DNA from: Chitinophaga flava
Lineage (GTDB): Bacteria; Bacteroidota; Bacteroidia; Chitinophagales; Chitinophagaceae
Assembly: GCF_003308995.1 (NCBI RefSeq)
Contig: NZ_QFFJ01000002.1
Span: forward strand, 806,001-870,000
Length of the DNA: 64,000 nucleotides
Direction of reading: 5' to 3'
In this document: piece after piece, positions 42,170 through 51,307 of the stretch
Numbering within the stretch: the stretch's first letter is position 1
How the letters are laid out: each line of letters starts with the position of its first letter
Notes under the pieces: generated by a model
Told to the model about the DNA's origin: nothing
The model's database searches: none
Seen by the model: only the letters and a program-made list of their open reading frames with translations
Translations under genes and position numbers: made by a program

Positions 42170-44353
42170 TCAAATCAGTTTATCGGGCGTGATGGGTAAG
42201 TCACGCACCCTTTTGCCGGTAGCGTTGAACACCGCGTTGGAAACGGCGGCGGCGAAGCCTATCAGCGAAATTTCACCCAGTCCTTTGGAGCCCATCGGGT
42301 TAATGACAGGATCTTTTTTATTGATGAACAGTACATCCGTAGGTGGTGTGTCTGCATTCACCGGTACGTGATAGTCTGCGTAGTTGTTGTTTACGAAACG
42401 GCCGAAGCGGTGGTCCAGTAGCGCTTCTTCCGTGAGTGCCATACCGATGCCACCCACTACGCCGCCGATCATCTGGCTGCGGGCTGTTTTAGTGTTGACG
42501 ATAGTACCGGAATCGGCCACACTTACAATATGTTTGATTCGTACTACACCGGTAGCCGGGTGAACATGTACTTTGGCGAAATGGACGGAGAAAGAATACA
42601 TCGCGTATTTTTTTCTTTCCTCACCACCCTGTGAGGTAGTGGTGACAACCACTTCGGGCAGCTGCTGTTGTTGCAGCAATTCCGTATAGCCGATCCTGGT
42701 AGTGCCGGCTACCAGTTGTCCGTCTTCATATTTTATATCAGCTATCTGCACGTTTTTAAAGGCCGGATGACCAGTGGTGGCCAGTTCTCCCAGTTTATGC
42801 TGCAAGGCCAGGCATACATCATTGACTGCACTGCCTACAGTAGACACGGTAGAAGATCCGCCCTGGCGGGGGGCTTCCGGATATGCAGATTCCCCCAGCA
42901 GGAATTTTATTTTTTTAACATCGATGCCGGTGGCATCTGCAGCTATCTGTACCATGGCGGTGGCGGTGCCCGGACCGATATCCGCAGCGGCACTGCGTAC
43001 GATGAGGGAGCCATCTGCTTTGAACGTAGCGCTGGCAGTAGCTCTACCACGGCCGGCGCCGAATACGCCGCTACTCATACCATAACCTACGAGCCAGCCG
43101 TTTTCCTGCAGCTGACGCGGTGTATTGCTGCGTTGCTGCCAGCCTATTTTAGCGGCTCCCATCTCATAGGCCTCTTTGAGGTATTTGCTGGAATAAGGCA
43201 GATTTTTTTCCGGATCGATATCAGCATGATTGAGGATACGTAATTGCAGCGGGTCCATGTTAAGCTCATGGGCAAGCTCATCGAGGGCCGATTCGAGCGC
43301 GAAAGCGCCGGTAGCTTCTCCGGGGCCCCGCATCCATACCGGTGTGCTGAGGTTGAGTGGTACCAGCTGGTAATGTGTGTTGACATTCGGACAGGCATAC
43401 ATCATACGGCTCATGCTTACGATGGCCTCGGTGAAGTCTTCATAAGGCGAAGTAACTGCTACCGCTTCATGTGTGATGCCGGTGAGCTTTCCATCACTGG
43501 TAGCGCCGATACCTATTTTCTGCATGGCAGCAGGACGGTATCCTACCAGGGTAAACATTTCCTTGCGGTTGAGCACCAGCTTTACCGGTTTGCGTATTTT
43601 TTTTGCAGCCAGTATAGTGGCCACTTCCATGGGCCATACACGGAGTGCCATACCAAAGGCACCACCTACAAACTGCGAATGAACGGTAATATTTTCTTCC
43701 GGTAGTTGAAACAGATTTTTTAGTGTCTGTTGGACACTCTTTACGCCTTGTGTTTTAGCATAAAGGGTGAGTTTATCCGGTGTTTCCCAGTGGGCGATGA
43801 TACCGGCCAGCTCCATGGGGTTGTGTACTTCGATGGGAATATTGTATGTTGCTTCAACAGACACCGGTGCTTTTTTCCAGGCATCAGCCTCACCACGGAG
43901 GTAGTCTTTCATGTTTTTATTCTGAAAGGCTTTGTCCATGTTGGCGGCCATGTCTGTTTGATGTACTTCCTGGTTGTAGCTTACTTTTACCAGGGAAGCG
44001 GCGTGTATAGCGCGTTCCAGGGTGTTGGCCACCACGATGGCCACCGGTTGGCCATTGGAATAAATACGATCGTCGTAGAATATTTTAAGGCCTTGTTTGG
44101 GATTGGGATTTTCCAGCTTGTATCCCGGAACGGGCGGCGCGTTGAGATGTGATACGACATCGGCCACACCAGGTGCGCGTAAAGCTTTGGTGGTGTCGAT
44201 GGCGGCAATGCGGCCGCTGCTGATAGTGCTGCATACCAGCGCAGCATACAACATACCTTCGGGTTGATGATCGGCGAAATAACGGGCGGCCCCGGTCACT
44301 TTCAGCCGGCCGTCAACGCGGTCCATGGATTGTCCTACGGCTTGCTTTTTCAT
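42170..44353 (-). CDS. paoC: aldehyde oxidoreductase molybdenum-binding subunit (PaoC-like)
   Basis: 727 residues, the size of PaoC/YagR. The N-terminal a/b hammerhead domain (about 20-130: RYFADHQPEGMLYAALVCST) precedes two Mo-cofactor domains. GGAFGMALRVWPMEVA is the MoCo-binding loop, GPGEATGAFALESALDE a second cofactor contact, and GSKGLGEISLIGFAAAV carries the catalytic Glu near the end. The subunit hydroxylates aldehydes to carboxylic acids. It overlaps the FAD subunit gene by 4 bases. The periplasmic location is inferred from the Tat signal on PaoA. Confidence 0.93.
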   Translation of the reverse strand: MKKQAVGQSMDRVDGRLKVTGAARYFADHQPEGMLYAALVCSTISSGRIAAIDTTKALRAPGVADVVSHLNAPPVPGYKLENPNPKQGLKIFYDDRIYSNGQPVAIVVANTLERAIHAASLVKVSYNQEVHQTDMAANMDKAFQNKNMKDYLRGEADAWKKAPVSVEATYNIPIEVHNPMELAGIIAHWETPDKLTLYAKTQGVKSVQQTLKNLFQLPEENITVHSQFVGGAFGMALRVWPMEVATILAAKKIRKPVKLVLNRKEMFTLVGYRPAAMQKIGIGATSDGKLTGITHEAVAVTSPYEDFTEAIVSMSRMMYACPNVNTHYQLVPLNLSTPVWMRGPGEATGAFALESALDELAHELNMDPLQLRILNHADIDPEKNLPYSSKYLKEAYEMGAAKIGWQQRSNTPRQLQENGWLVGYGMSSGVFGAGRGRATASATFKADGSLIVRSAAADIGPGTATAMVQIAADATGIDVKKIKFLLGESAYPEAPRQGGSSTVSTVGSAVNDVCLALQHKLGELATTGHPAFKNVQIADIKYEDGQLVAGTTRIGYTELLQQQQLPEVVVTTTSQGGEERKKYAMYSFSVHFAKVHVHPATGVVRIKHIVSVADSGTIVNTKTARSQMIGGVVGGIGMALTEEALLDHRFGRFVNNNYADYHVPVNADTPPTDVLFINKKDPVINPMGSKGLGEISLIGFAAAVSNAVFNATGKRVRDLPITPDKLI

Positions 44354-45330
44354 ATGGCAGCTGCTTTTTGTAAGGCGGTGACGATACTGTTTTGTGCCAG
44401 CGGCACTTTGAATGCGTTATGTTTATACGGTCGGGCAGACTGGGTAGCAACGGTAGCGGCTATACGGAAATTTTCCGCTGTCGGTGCTTTTCCGATGAGT
44501 GTTTTCTCTGCTTCCTGCAAACGCCAGGGTTTGTGGGCTACACCGCCCATGGCCAGCCGGGCAGCACGGATGGTATTATTGCTGATATCCAGTGCTGCGG
44601 CCACAGACACCAATGCAAAAGCATAGGAGGCGCGGTCGCGTACTTTCAGGTAATATACATTTTTAGTGAAGGGACTGGCAGGTATCTCTATACCCGTGAT
44701 CAGCTCATTTTTAGCGAGGTTGTTGTCTTTGTCGGGTGTATCTCCCGGCAGGCGGTGGAAGTCGCCGAAAGGTATACGGCGGTTGCCTTTAGGACCGGTT
44801 ACCAGTACCGTTGCATCGAGGGCTACCAGCGCGATACACATATCGCTGGGATGTACAGCGATACATTGATCGCTGGCACCAAAAATGGCATGCATACGGT
44901 TGATACCACCAATTGCACCACAACCACTGCCGGGCGTTCTTTTGTTGCAGGGCATGGAAGTATCATAAAAATAACTGCAACGGGTACGCTGCATCATATT
45001 ACCACCAATGGTGGCCATATTGCGCAGCTGCTGTGAAGCGCCGGCCAGCAGGGCCTGCGATAACAGCGGGTGATGTGTTTTCACGAGCTCGTGGGCGGCC
45101 ACCTCACTGTTGAGTGCCATGGCGCCTATATGCAGGCTATTGTTTTGCAGGATGATGTCTTTGAACGGAAGCCTGTTGATATCTATCAGTCTTTCCGGTG
45201 CCAGCACGCCGCTTTTCATCAGGTCGAGCAGGTTAGTGCCACCGGCGATAAAACGGGCATTTTTGTCTTTGCTGATAGCATCGATGGCTGCTTTAGCAGT
45301 GGTAGCGCGTACGTAGGAGAACTGGTTCAT
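44350..45330 (-). CDS. paoB: aldehyde oxidoreductase FAD-binding subunit with extra 4Fe-4S motif (PaoB-like)
   Basis: 326 residues. ARFIAGGTNLLDLMKSGV is the FAD pyrophosphate loop and LRNMATIGGNMMQRTRC the second FAD contact. An insertion with RCSYFYD, PCNKRTPGSGCGA and CIAVHPSDM supplies four cysteines. PaoB of E. coli has the same insertion and binds a [4Fe-4S] cluster there, which ordinary xanthine dehydrogenase medium subunits lack. The C-terminal CO_deh_flav_C domain is present (YLKVRDRASYAFALVSVA). It overlaps both neighbours by 4 bases. Confidence 0.93.
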   Translation of the reverse strand: MNQFSYVRATTAKAAIDAISKDKNARFIAGGTNLLDLMKSGVLAPERLIDINRLPFKDIILQNNSLHIGAMALNSEVAAHELVKTHHPLLSQALLAGASQQLRNMATIGGNMMQRTRCSYFYDTSMPCNKRTPGSGCGAIGGINRMHAIFGASDQCIAVHPSDMCIALVALDATVLVTGPKGNRRIPFGDFHRLPGDTPDKDNNLAKNELITGIEIPASPFTKNVYYLKVRDRASYAFALVSVAAALDISNNTIRAARLAMGGVAHKPWRLQEAEKTLIGKAPTAENFRIAATVATQSARPYKHNAFKVPLAQNSIVTALQKAAAI

Positions 45331-45956
45331 ACGGTATACCCTCCTTTTTTTACTTCCATAACAGCGTCCACGATATTATCATAAGCGCCGCAGCGGCAGA
45401 TATTACCACTCATGAATTCCCTGATTTCCTCGGGTGAACCGGCATGTCCTTCGCGGATGCAGGCCACGGCCGACATGATCTGGCCAGGTGTACAGTAACC
45501 ACACTGGAAGCCATCATGTTTGATGAATGCTTCCTGCATGGGATGCAGGGTGTCTCCCTGTGCCAGTCCTTCAATAGTGGTGATCTTTTTCCCTTCCTGC
45601 ATCACAGCAAGCGTCAGGCAGGAATTGATCCGCTGCCCGTTGATATGTACTGTACAGGCGCCGCATTGTCCGTGGTCACAGCCTTTTTTGGTACCGGTAA
45701 GGGCCAGCTGTTCCCGCAGTAGATCGAGCAGGGTGACCCTGGGTTCTACGGAGAGATGGTAAGCTTTGCCATTGATATCCAGGTTGACTGGTATCTTTTC
45801 GAAGGCGCCGGCGATGGCTTCATCGTTTTCCCCTGCCTTTACTACCAGCGGAGGCGTGAGTGCCAGCGCCATAAGGGCGGAGGACTGTTTCAGAAATTCA
45901 CGCCGGGATTCCTGTTTACCCGGACAAGAGGGTTGTTCTTTAGGTGCTTGTGACAT
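45327..45956 (-). CDS. paoA: aldehyde oxidoreductase 2Fe-2S subunit with Tat signal (PaoA-like)
   Basis: 209 residues from ATG 45956; the open frame runs 47 codons further without conservation. A Tat signal (ESRREFLKQSSALMALALTP) shows export. A plant-type ferredoxin domain has GCDHGQCGACTVHI, and the all-helical second [2Fe-2S] domain has CGYCTPGQI and CRCGAYDNI. It is the first gene of the paoABC-xdhC-mocA operon; the assembled trimer would leave through the Tat channel on this one signal. Electron acceptor and preferred aldehyde are unknown. Confidence 0.93.
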   Translation of the reverse strand: MSQAPKEQPSCPGKQESRREFLKQSSALMALALTPPLVVKAGENDEAIAGAFEKIPVNLDINGKAYHLSVEPRVTLLDLLREQLALTGTKKGCDHGQCGACTVHINGQRINSCLTLAVMQEGKKITTIEGLAQGDTLHPMQEAFIKHDGFQCGYCTPGQIMSAVACIREGHAGSPEEIREFMSGNICRCGAYDNIVDAVMEVKKGGYTV

Positions 45957-45977
45957 GCTACACAAGGTTTTATTGGG

Positions 45978-46010
45978 CAAAAGGTATAGTTTTTCCGAGA
46001 GATGTGCAAA
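45978..46010 (-). promoter_or_regulatory. putative promoter of the pao operon
   Basis: On the minus strand TTTG (46010-46007) and TACCTTTTG (45986-45978, one base longer than TAnnTTTG) are 20 bases apart, just upstream of the paoA start. Confidence 0.45.
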
Positions 46011-46061
46011 CCTTTGGGAGCTTTGATGGATGAGCGGTACAAGGGTTTTACCTCGATTAAA

Positions 46062-46092
46062 ATAAAAAGCCAGGGAGCGGAACTCCCTGGCT
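46062..46092 (-). terminator. terminator of the susC-susD operon
   Basis: AGCCAGGGAG / CTCCCTGGCT (46068-46077 and 46083-46092); the A-rich bases at 46062-46068 give the U-tract on the minus strand. Confidence 0.88.
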
Positions 46093-46117
46093 GTCATTAC
46101 TCCATATCTTTTATCTG

Positions 46118-47701
46118 CTAGTATCCCGGGTTTTGCGCCAGGTTTTTATTGATATCTCTTTCTTTCTGTGGTACAGGCCACAGGTAATCGCGCAGCGGAT
46201 TAAAGGTACGCTGGTCGGCCACTACGTGGTCGCCGGTGAAGACAGTGGCACCTGTAACGGCATCTACTGTGCCCAGGCGGGTACCATAAACAGTACCGGA
46301 CCTTACGGTAGTGCCTATCTGCCAGCGCTGGATATCAAACCAGCGGAGACCTTCCAGTGCGAGCTCTGCTCTGCGTTCGCGCCTTATCAGGTTACGCAGG
46401 GAAGTAACATCGCTATACACAGTTCTGTCTACCAGCGGCATACCAGCGCGGGCCCTTACTGCATCGATGGCTGCATATACAGTATTATCGATTACACCGG
46501 ATTCAATCTGTGCTTCTGCATAGGTGAGCAGGATTTCGGCATAGCGGATCACGATGATATTAAGACCAGTGTTCCACATATCCGGATAGTCAGACAGGAA
46601 AGCGGTGAATTTTTTCTCGATATAGCCGGTAGGAGAGTTGTTGCCTTCGCTGTAAAAGTCAGCAGCTTTAGGAGAAATCGGATCATAGAATTTATTTTCA
46701 TATTTCAGTCCCGGGTACACGATACTGGCGGCCAGCCGTGGGTCTCTGTTGCTGAAAGGATTGCTGTCATTGTAACCGGAAGCTGGGTCGTCAATGGTTT
46801 TGCCATTGGTCATCTCATAGGCGTCTACCAATGATTGGGTAGGGCTGAGTGAAGCCCAGCCACCAAAGGAAGAAGAAGGCATGATCCCTACATCACCGTT
46901 ATTGTTGTCTTTTTCATTGGCTTTGTACTGTACATCCAGGATTACTTCCTGATTGTTTTTAAAGGCCTGCCGGAAAAGGTCGGTGTAGCTGGGATACAGG
47001 CTGTAACCTAAAGCCATTACCTTTTTACAATCATCGATGCAGGCAGCATAATTTTTATCATACAGTTCCATTCTGGCTTTGAGCGAGAGGGCTGCGCCTT
47101 TGGTGATACGACCTACATCACTGCCTTCGTATTTTTCGGGCAGTATCTGAGCAACAGCGGTCAGCTCATCTGCTACAAACTTACGCACATCTGCTCTGGG
47201 CGTCCTACTTACGCTGTTGGCTTCCTGCACTGTGAGTGTTTTGATTACCAGGGGCACATCACCGTACAACTGCGACATGTTGAAATATTTGTATGCCCGC
47301 AGGAAACGTGCTTCTGCCTTAAAACGTGTTTTCAGTGCTTCATCCATCGGCACTTTATCCACATTCTCCAGAAAACTGTTGCATCGCTGGATGGTGGTAT
47401 AATCCCATTTGTTCACGGTCTGCGGATCCGCAGGGGAGGAGGTACCATTACCGAGGTGCTGGTAGTTGTCCCATGGCCACTGGCTGTAGGAATTGTCGCT
47501 TACAGCATCCATATAAAAAATGTTGAAACTGGTTTCCCAGTCTTTGTAACAGCCGCTGAGTGCCGCGGTGGCTGCGGCCTGACTGGTCCATAGTGATTCA
47601 TTAGTGTAGGCATCCAGCGGGCCTTTTTCCAGTAAGTCTTTCTGGCAGGCTGTCTGCAGCAATGCAGCAGCGATTAATATGTGGAGGAGGTTTCTTTTCA
47701 T
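46118..47701 (-). CDS. SusD/RagB family nutrient-binding outer-membrane lipoprotein
   Basis: 527 residues. A lipobox (LLQTACQK, Cys about 19) anchors it at the cell surface. The SusD N-domain starts with TNESLWTSQAAATAALSGCY. TPR-like helices follow (FKAEARFLRAYKYFNMSQLYGDVPLV), then RYAEILLTYAEAQIESG and LRNLIRRERRAELALEGLRWFDIQRW. The end, YLWPVPQKERDINKNLAQNPGY, is the standard SusD C-terminus. It caps the SusC barrel encoded 19 bases upstream. With no glycosidase in the operon, the ligand could be a glycan or a peptide. Confidence 0.96.
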   Translation of the reverse strand: MKRNLLHILIAAALLQTACQKDLLEKGPLDAYTNESLWTSQAAATAALSGCYKDWETSFNIFYMDAVSDNSYSQWPWDNYQHLGNGTSSPADPQTVNKWDYTTIQRCNSFLENVDKVPMDEALKTRFKAEARFLRAYKYFNMSQLYGDVPLVIKTLTVQEANSVSRTPRADVRKFVADELTAVAQILPEKYEGSDVGRITKGAALSLKARMELYDKNYAACIDDCKKVMALGYSLYPSYTDLFRQAFKNNQEVILDVQYKANEKDNNNGDVGIMPSSSFGGWASLSPTQSLVDAYEMTNGKTIDDPASGYNDSNPFSNRDPRLAASIVYPGLKYENKFYDPISPKAADFYSEGNNSPTGYIEKKFTAFLSDYPDMWNTGLNIIVIRYAEILLTYAEAQIESGVIDNTVYAAIDAVRARAGMPLVDRTVYSDVTSLRNLIRRERRAELALEGLRWFDIQRWQIGTTVRSGTVYGTRLGTVDAVTGATVFTGDHVVADQRTFNPLRDYLWPVPQKERDINKNLAQNPGY

Positions 47702-47720
47702 GATCTTGATTGCTTAATGG

Positions 47721-50700
47721 TTAAAAACTAACATTTACCCCAAATGTGTGCACTTTCACTTGTGGATAGTAATAGATGCTGCTTCTGATGGAAGCTTCAG
47801 GATCTATCCAACTGTAGAGGTGATCAAATGTGAGGATGTTTTGTCCGCTATAATAAAAACGCACTTTGCCAATTCCAGCCCTTTTGGTCAGCTTCTCTGG
47901 CAAAGTGTAACCTATCTGCAGGTTTTTCAGGCGCAGATAGGAGCCATCTTTCACCCAGAAAGAGGAAGGAGTATTGGAAGGATCGTTTTGTTTGTAGGTA
48001 TACCAGATGCGGGGCATAGATGCATTAGGGTTGTCAGCTGTCCAGGTGTCGAGCAGAGCAGAGGTAGGTTTGTTAGCATCGCCACCCACAGCGCCGATTT
48101 TGCCGGCATCGATATAGGTTTTAACACCGGCAGCACCCTGAAGGAAAACGCTGATGTCAAAGTTTTTCCAGGAACCGCTGAGGTTGAGGCCGAAAGTCAC
48201 TTTCGGGAAGTAGTTGCCCAGGTATTGTCTGTCGGCTGCATTGATGGTATCGTTACCGTCTCTGTCGCGGTATCTGATATCGCCGGGACCTGTTCTGGTA
48301 GATTGGAACGGACCCTTCTTCACTTCGTCTTTAGACTGGTAGATACCATCCGCGATATAGCCATAGAGGGCATTAACGGGATAGCCTACCTGTTGAAACG
48401 TATATCCGTCAATGATAGGACCAGCTCCATGGAGATCGGTGATCTCATTATGAATAAAGGCGGTGTTGAAAGATGCGCTGTAGCTGAAATCTCCCTTGCG
48501 GTTGTTGTATCCCAGCACAAATTCCCATCCGCTGTTGAGAACGGCACCTGCGTTCTGGATAGGCTGGTTAAGGCCATAGGTAGCAGCTACAGGTATGGCC
48601 AGCAGGATATCAGAGGTGAGTTTGTGGAAGTAGTCGGCGGTGAAGCTGAGTTTACCGTCCAGGAAGCCGGCATCGATACCAACGCCGGTTTCGGTGGTTG
48701 TTTCCCATTTGATGTCAGGGATAACGCCATTGATCTGTGCTACACCTGGAGAGACTACTGCAGCGGGGCCACCAAATACATAGTTCTGGTCTCCGTTATA
48801 GGTAGGGATGTAAGGGTAATAAGGGTAGGTGGGATATTTGGTATCGTCTTTCCCTTTTACATACTGGTTGCCCAGCTGGCCCCATGAAGCTCTCAGTTTA
48901 AGGTTAGACACTACCTGTTTCACCGGCTCGAAGAAAGCTTCCCTGTCGATGTTCCAGCCGGCAGAGAAGGAAGGGAATACGCCCCATCTGTTGCTGCTGG
49001 CGAAACGGGAAGCACCATCGTAGCGCAGGTTGGCTTCCAGCAGGTATTTGCCGTCGTAGTCGTAGTTCAATCTGCCGAAGAAAGATTCCAGCCCCAGTTC
49101 ATAGGAGTAACCGCTGGCTGTTTGGCCGTCGGTGGAGCCGAGGTTGAGGTCTGTCAGCTGGTTGTTGAGATACCCTTTGCGATAGCCATCATTGAAGGTG
49201 TATTTCGTTTGTTCACGGGAGTAACCACCCAGTATTTTAAAATTATGTTTGCTGAAGGATTTGCTGTATTCCAGCAGGGCCTGTTGGGTGATGGTGTTAC
49301 CGAAAGTGTTTTCATCGGTCACGGAGCTGGGGCCCTGATAGAAGGTTGGGTCACCATCAGCATTATAGTATTGCTGATCGGCCCTGAATTTTTTATTGTG
49401 GTTGATCTTCATCACATAGGCCAGGGATGGTTTGAAGTGGAGATCTTTAACGATTTCCCAGTCTACGCCCACATTGCCTACGAGGTCGTAATAGGCATAC
49501 TGGTTGAGGCTGTTGCCTTCGAGCCATGCCATGGGGTTACCGTCGCCGATGGCGCCGTATTGCCCATTGGCATATTTATAGGGGATGCGTGGATTGATCC
49601 TGTTGATCTGTCTTACCAGCTGGGAAAAGTCGCCGGTATATGGGTTGGACGGCTCTTTCTGACCGGTGGAGGTAAAGCCGATGTTGGCATTTACTTTTAC
49701 ATGGTTGGCAACTTCGGAAGTCAGGTTGAGGCGCGTCGTATATCTTTTGGCGTTAGTTTTCTTTACCACACCGTTTTGATCGAAGAGGCCGAGTGAGAGG
49801 GCATATTGTGTTTTTTCAGTGCCTCCTGTCATGCTCAGGTAGTGGTTTTGCTGGATATCATTGCCTTTATAGAACAGGCCGAGCCAGTCGGTATTGGGGT
49901 AGTTGAAAGGATCAGAACCGTCTTTAAATTTTGCGATCTGGTCCGGGGTATATTTAGCCGTTTTACCTTCATTGAGCGCAGCCTGGTTTTCCAGGGTGGC
50001 TACCTGCCAGGAGGGCAGGAAATCGGGCAGGCCGGTAGGTTTCTGTTTACCTACGTAGGCGTTGTAGGAGAGCTGGGCTTTTCCCTTTTTACCTTGTTTG
50101 GTAGTGATGAGGATAACGCCGTTGGCTGCACGGGAACCATAGATGGAAGCGGAAGCTGCATCTTTCAGCACAGACATGGAAGCGATATCATCAGGGTTGA
50201 TGTTATTAAGGTTGCTGACGTTGGTGATCACCCCGTCGATTACGATTACGGGATCAGCATTGTTGAGCGTACCGATACCACGGATGCGGATTTTAGCCTG
50301 GTCAGCACCTGGCTGGCCGCTGACAGCAGCGGTGACAGTCACGCCGGGCATGGTGCCCTGTAAGGCGCTACTGACGCTGGAGACAGGCCTGTTGGCCAGT
50401 TCTTTGCTGCCGACGCTGGCCACGGAACCGGTGAGGTTGGCTTTCTTCTGCGTGCCGTAACCTACGACAACCATCTGTTTCAGGGTGCTGACATCTGCAG
50501 CGAGAGAGATGCTGAGATGTGTTTTGCCATTGAGACTGATTTCTTTGGATATATAACCGATGCTGGTAACAGTTACTACAGCGTTGTCATCTACATTGGC
50601 CAGTTGAAATTCGCCGCTGGCGTTGGTGATAGCGCCTTTAGTGGTTCCTTTTACCATGATGGAAGCACCAGGTACGGGGGTACCATTTTCGTCCACTACC

Positions 50701-51137
50701 TTACCGCTGATGGTTACCGGCGGTGGTGGAGGGGTGCTAAGGGTGGTGATATGGGCCGGTTTATCATTACGGGTGATAAAAACGGTATTACCCTGTATTT
50801 CGTAGCTGAGGGTTTGTCTCTGCATTACCTGTTCCATAGCGGATTGCAGGGAGGCGTTTTTCAGTTCTACGGTTACAGGCTGTGTATTTTTCAGGTCTTC
50901 TTTGTCATAAAAGAAGGCGTAGCCTGTTTGTTGGCGGATAACGTTGAACACTTTCTGCAGGCTGGCAGATCTGGCAGACCAGGTAATGGTCTGGGCGCTG
51001 CTGTTGGCACTTACCTGTAATACTGCCATCAAAAGGAAAAAAGAAGTTAGTTTCATCACTAACAGGAGTTTGTTGGGTAGCCCCGCCTGCTTCCAGTGTC
51101 TGCGGGGACCGGAATTACCAATAGCTTTAAGTTGCAT
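47721..51137 (-). CDS. SusC/RagA TonB-dependent outer-membrane receptor with STN domain
   Basis: 1138 residues from ATG 51137. After a long lead and signal (LTSFFLLMAVLQVSANSSAQ) comes an STN domain (SARSASLQKVFNVIRQQTGY), a CarboxypepD_reg domain (ISGKVVDENGTPVPGASIMV) and the plug with VVVGYGTQKKANLTGSV and ILITTKQG. The large barrel ends in VHTFGVNVSF with terminal Phe. The STN domain marks it as a transducer that signals to a FecR anti-sigma, which is encoded just upstream. It imports a ligand with SusD at the expense of TonB energy; the ligand is unknown. Confidence 0.96.
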   Translation of the reverse strand: MQLKAIGNSGPRRHWKQAGLPNKLLLVMKLTSFFLLMAVLQVSANSSAQTITWSARSASLQKVFNVIRQQTGYAFFYDKEDLKNTQPVTVELKNASLQSAMEQVMQRQTLSYEIQGNTVFITRNDKPAHITTLSTPPPPPVTISGKVVDENGTPVPGASIMVKGTTKGAITNASGEFQLANVDDNAVVTVTSIGYISKEISLNGKTHLSISLAADVSTLKQMVVVGYGTQKKANLTGSVASVGSKELANRPVSSVSSALQGTMPGVTVTAAVSGQPGADQAKIRIRGIGTLNNADPVIVIDGVITNVSNLNNINPDDIASMSVLKDAASASIYGSRAANGVILITTKQGKKGKAQLSYNAYVGKQKPTGLPDFLPSWQVATLENQAALNEGKTAKYTPDQIAKFKDGSDPFNYPNTDWLGLFYKGNDIQQNHYLSMTGGTEKTQYALSLGLFDQNGVVKKTNAKRYTTRLNLTSEVANHVKVNANIGFTSTGQKEPSNPYTGDFSQLVRQINRINPRIPYKYANGQYGAIGDGNPMAWLEGNSLNQYAYYDLVGNVGVDWEIVKDLHFKPSLAYVMKINHNKKFRADQQYYNADGDPTFYQGPSSVTDENTFGNTITQQALLEYSKSFSKHNFKILGGYSREQTKYTFNDGYRKGYLNNQLTDLNLGSTDGQTASGYSYELGLESFFGRLNYDYDGKYLLEANLRYDGASRFASSNRWGVFPSFSAGWNIDREAFFEPVKQVVSNLKLRASWGQLGNQYVKGKDDTKYPTYPYYPYIPTYNGDQNYVFGGPAAVVSPGVAQINGVIPDIKWETTTETGVGIDAGFLDGKLSFTADYFHKLTSDILLAIPVAATYGLNQPIQNAGAVLNSGWEFVLGYNNRKGDFSYSASFNTAFIHNEITDLHGAGPIIDGYTFQQVGYPVNALYGYIADGIYQSKDEVKKGPFQSTRTGPGDIRYRDRDGNDTINAADRQYLGNYFPKVTFGLNLSGSWKNFDISVFLQGAAGVKTYIDAGKIGAVGGDANKPTSALLDTWTADNPNASMPRIWYTYKQNDPSNTPSSFWVKDGSYLRLKNLQIGYTLPEKLTKRAGIGKVRFYYSGQNILTFDHLYSWIDPEASIRSSIYYYPQVKVHTFGVNVSF

Positions 51138-51188
51138 ACTTTTGCAATGTTTGGTTGAATGAATAAATAGTGGTTTAACTGAACTAAG

Positions 51189-51220
51189 GCCGGGGTAGGA
51201 CGCCAATCTTTATCCCCGGC
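51189..51220. promoter_or_regulatory. hairpin in the susC leader region
   Basis: GCCGGGG (51189-51195) pairs with CCCCGGC (51214-51220) around an 18-base loop, 52 bases before the susC start. It may slow the transcript between fecR and susC or shape the leader. Confidence 0.4.
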
Positions 51221-51307
51221 TTATTTCATTATAGTACATGGGAATGCCTCTTGGTTAGCCTGAATTAATCATTGTTCCTGATTGTTTTTCATTGTTCATT
51301 TATAAAG

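Noticed and set aside
42170..45956. Cytoplasmic xanthine dehydrogenase
   Set aside because: The Tat signal on the small subunit and the 4Fe-4S insertion in the FAD subunit point to the periplasmic PaoABC aldehyde oxidoreductase type.
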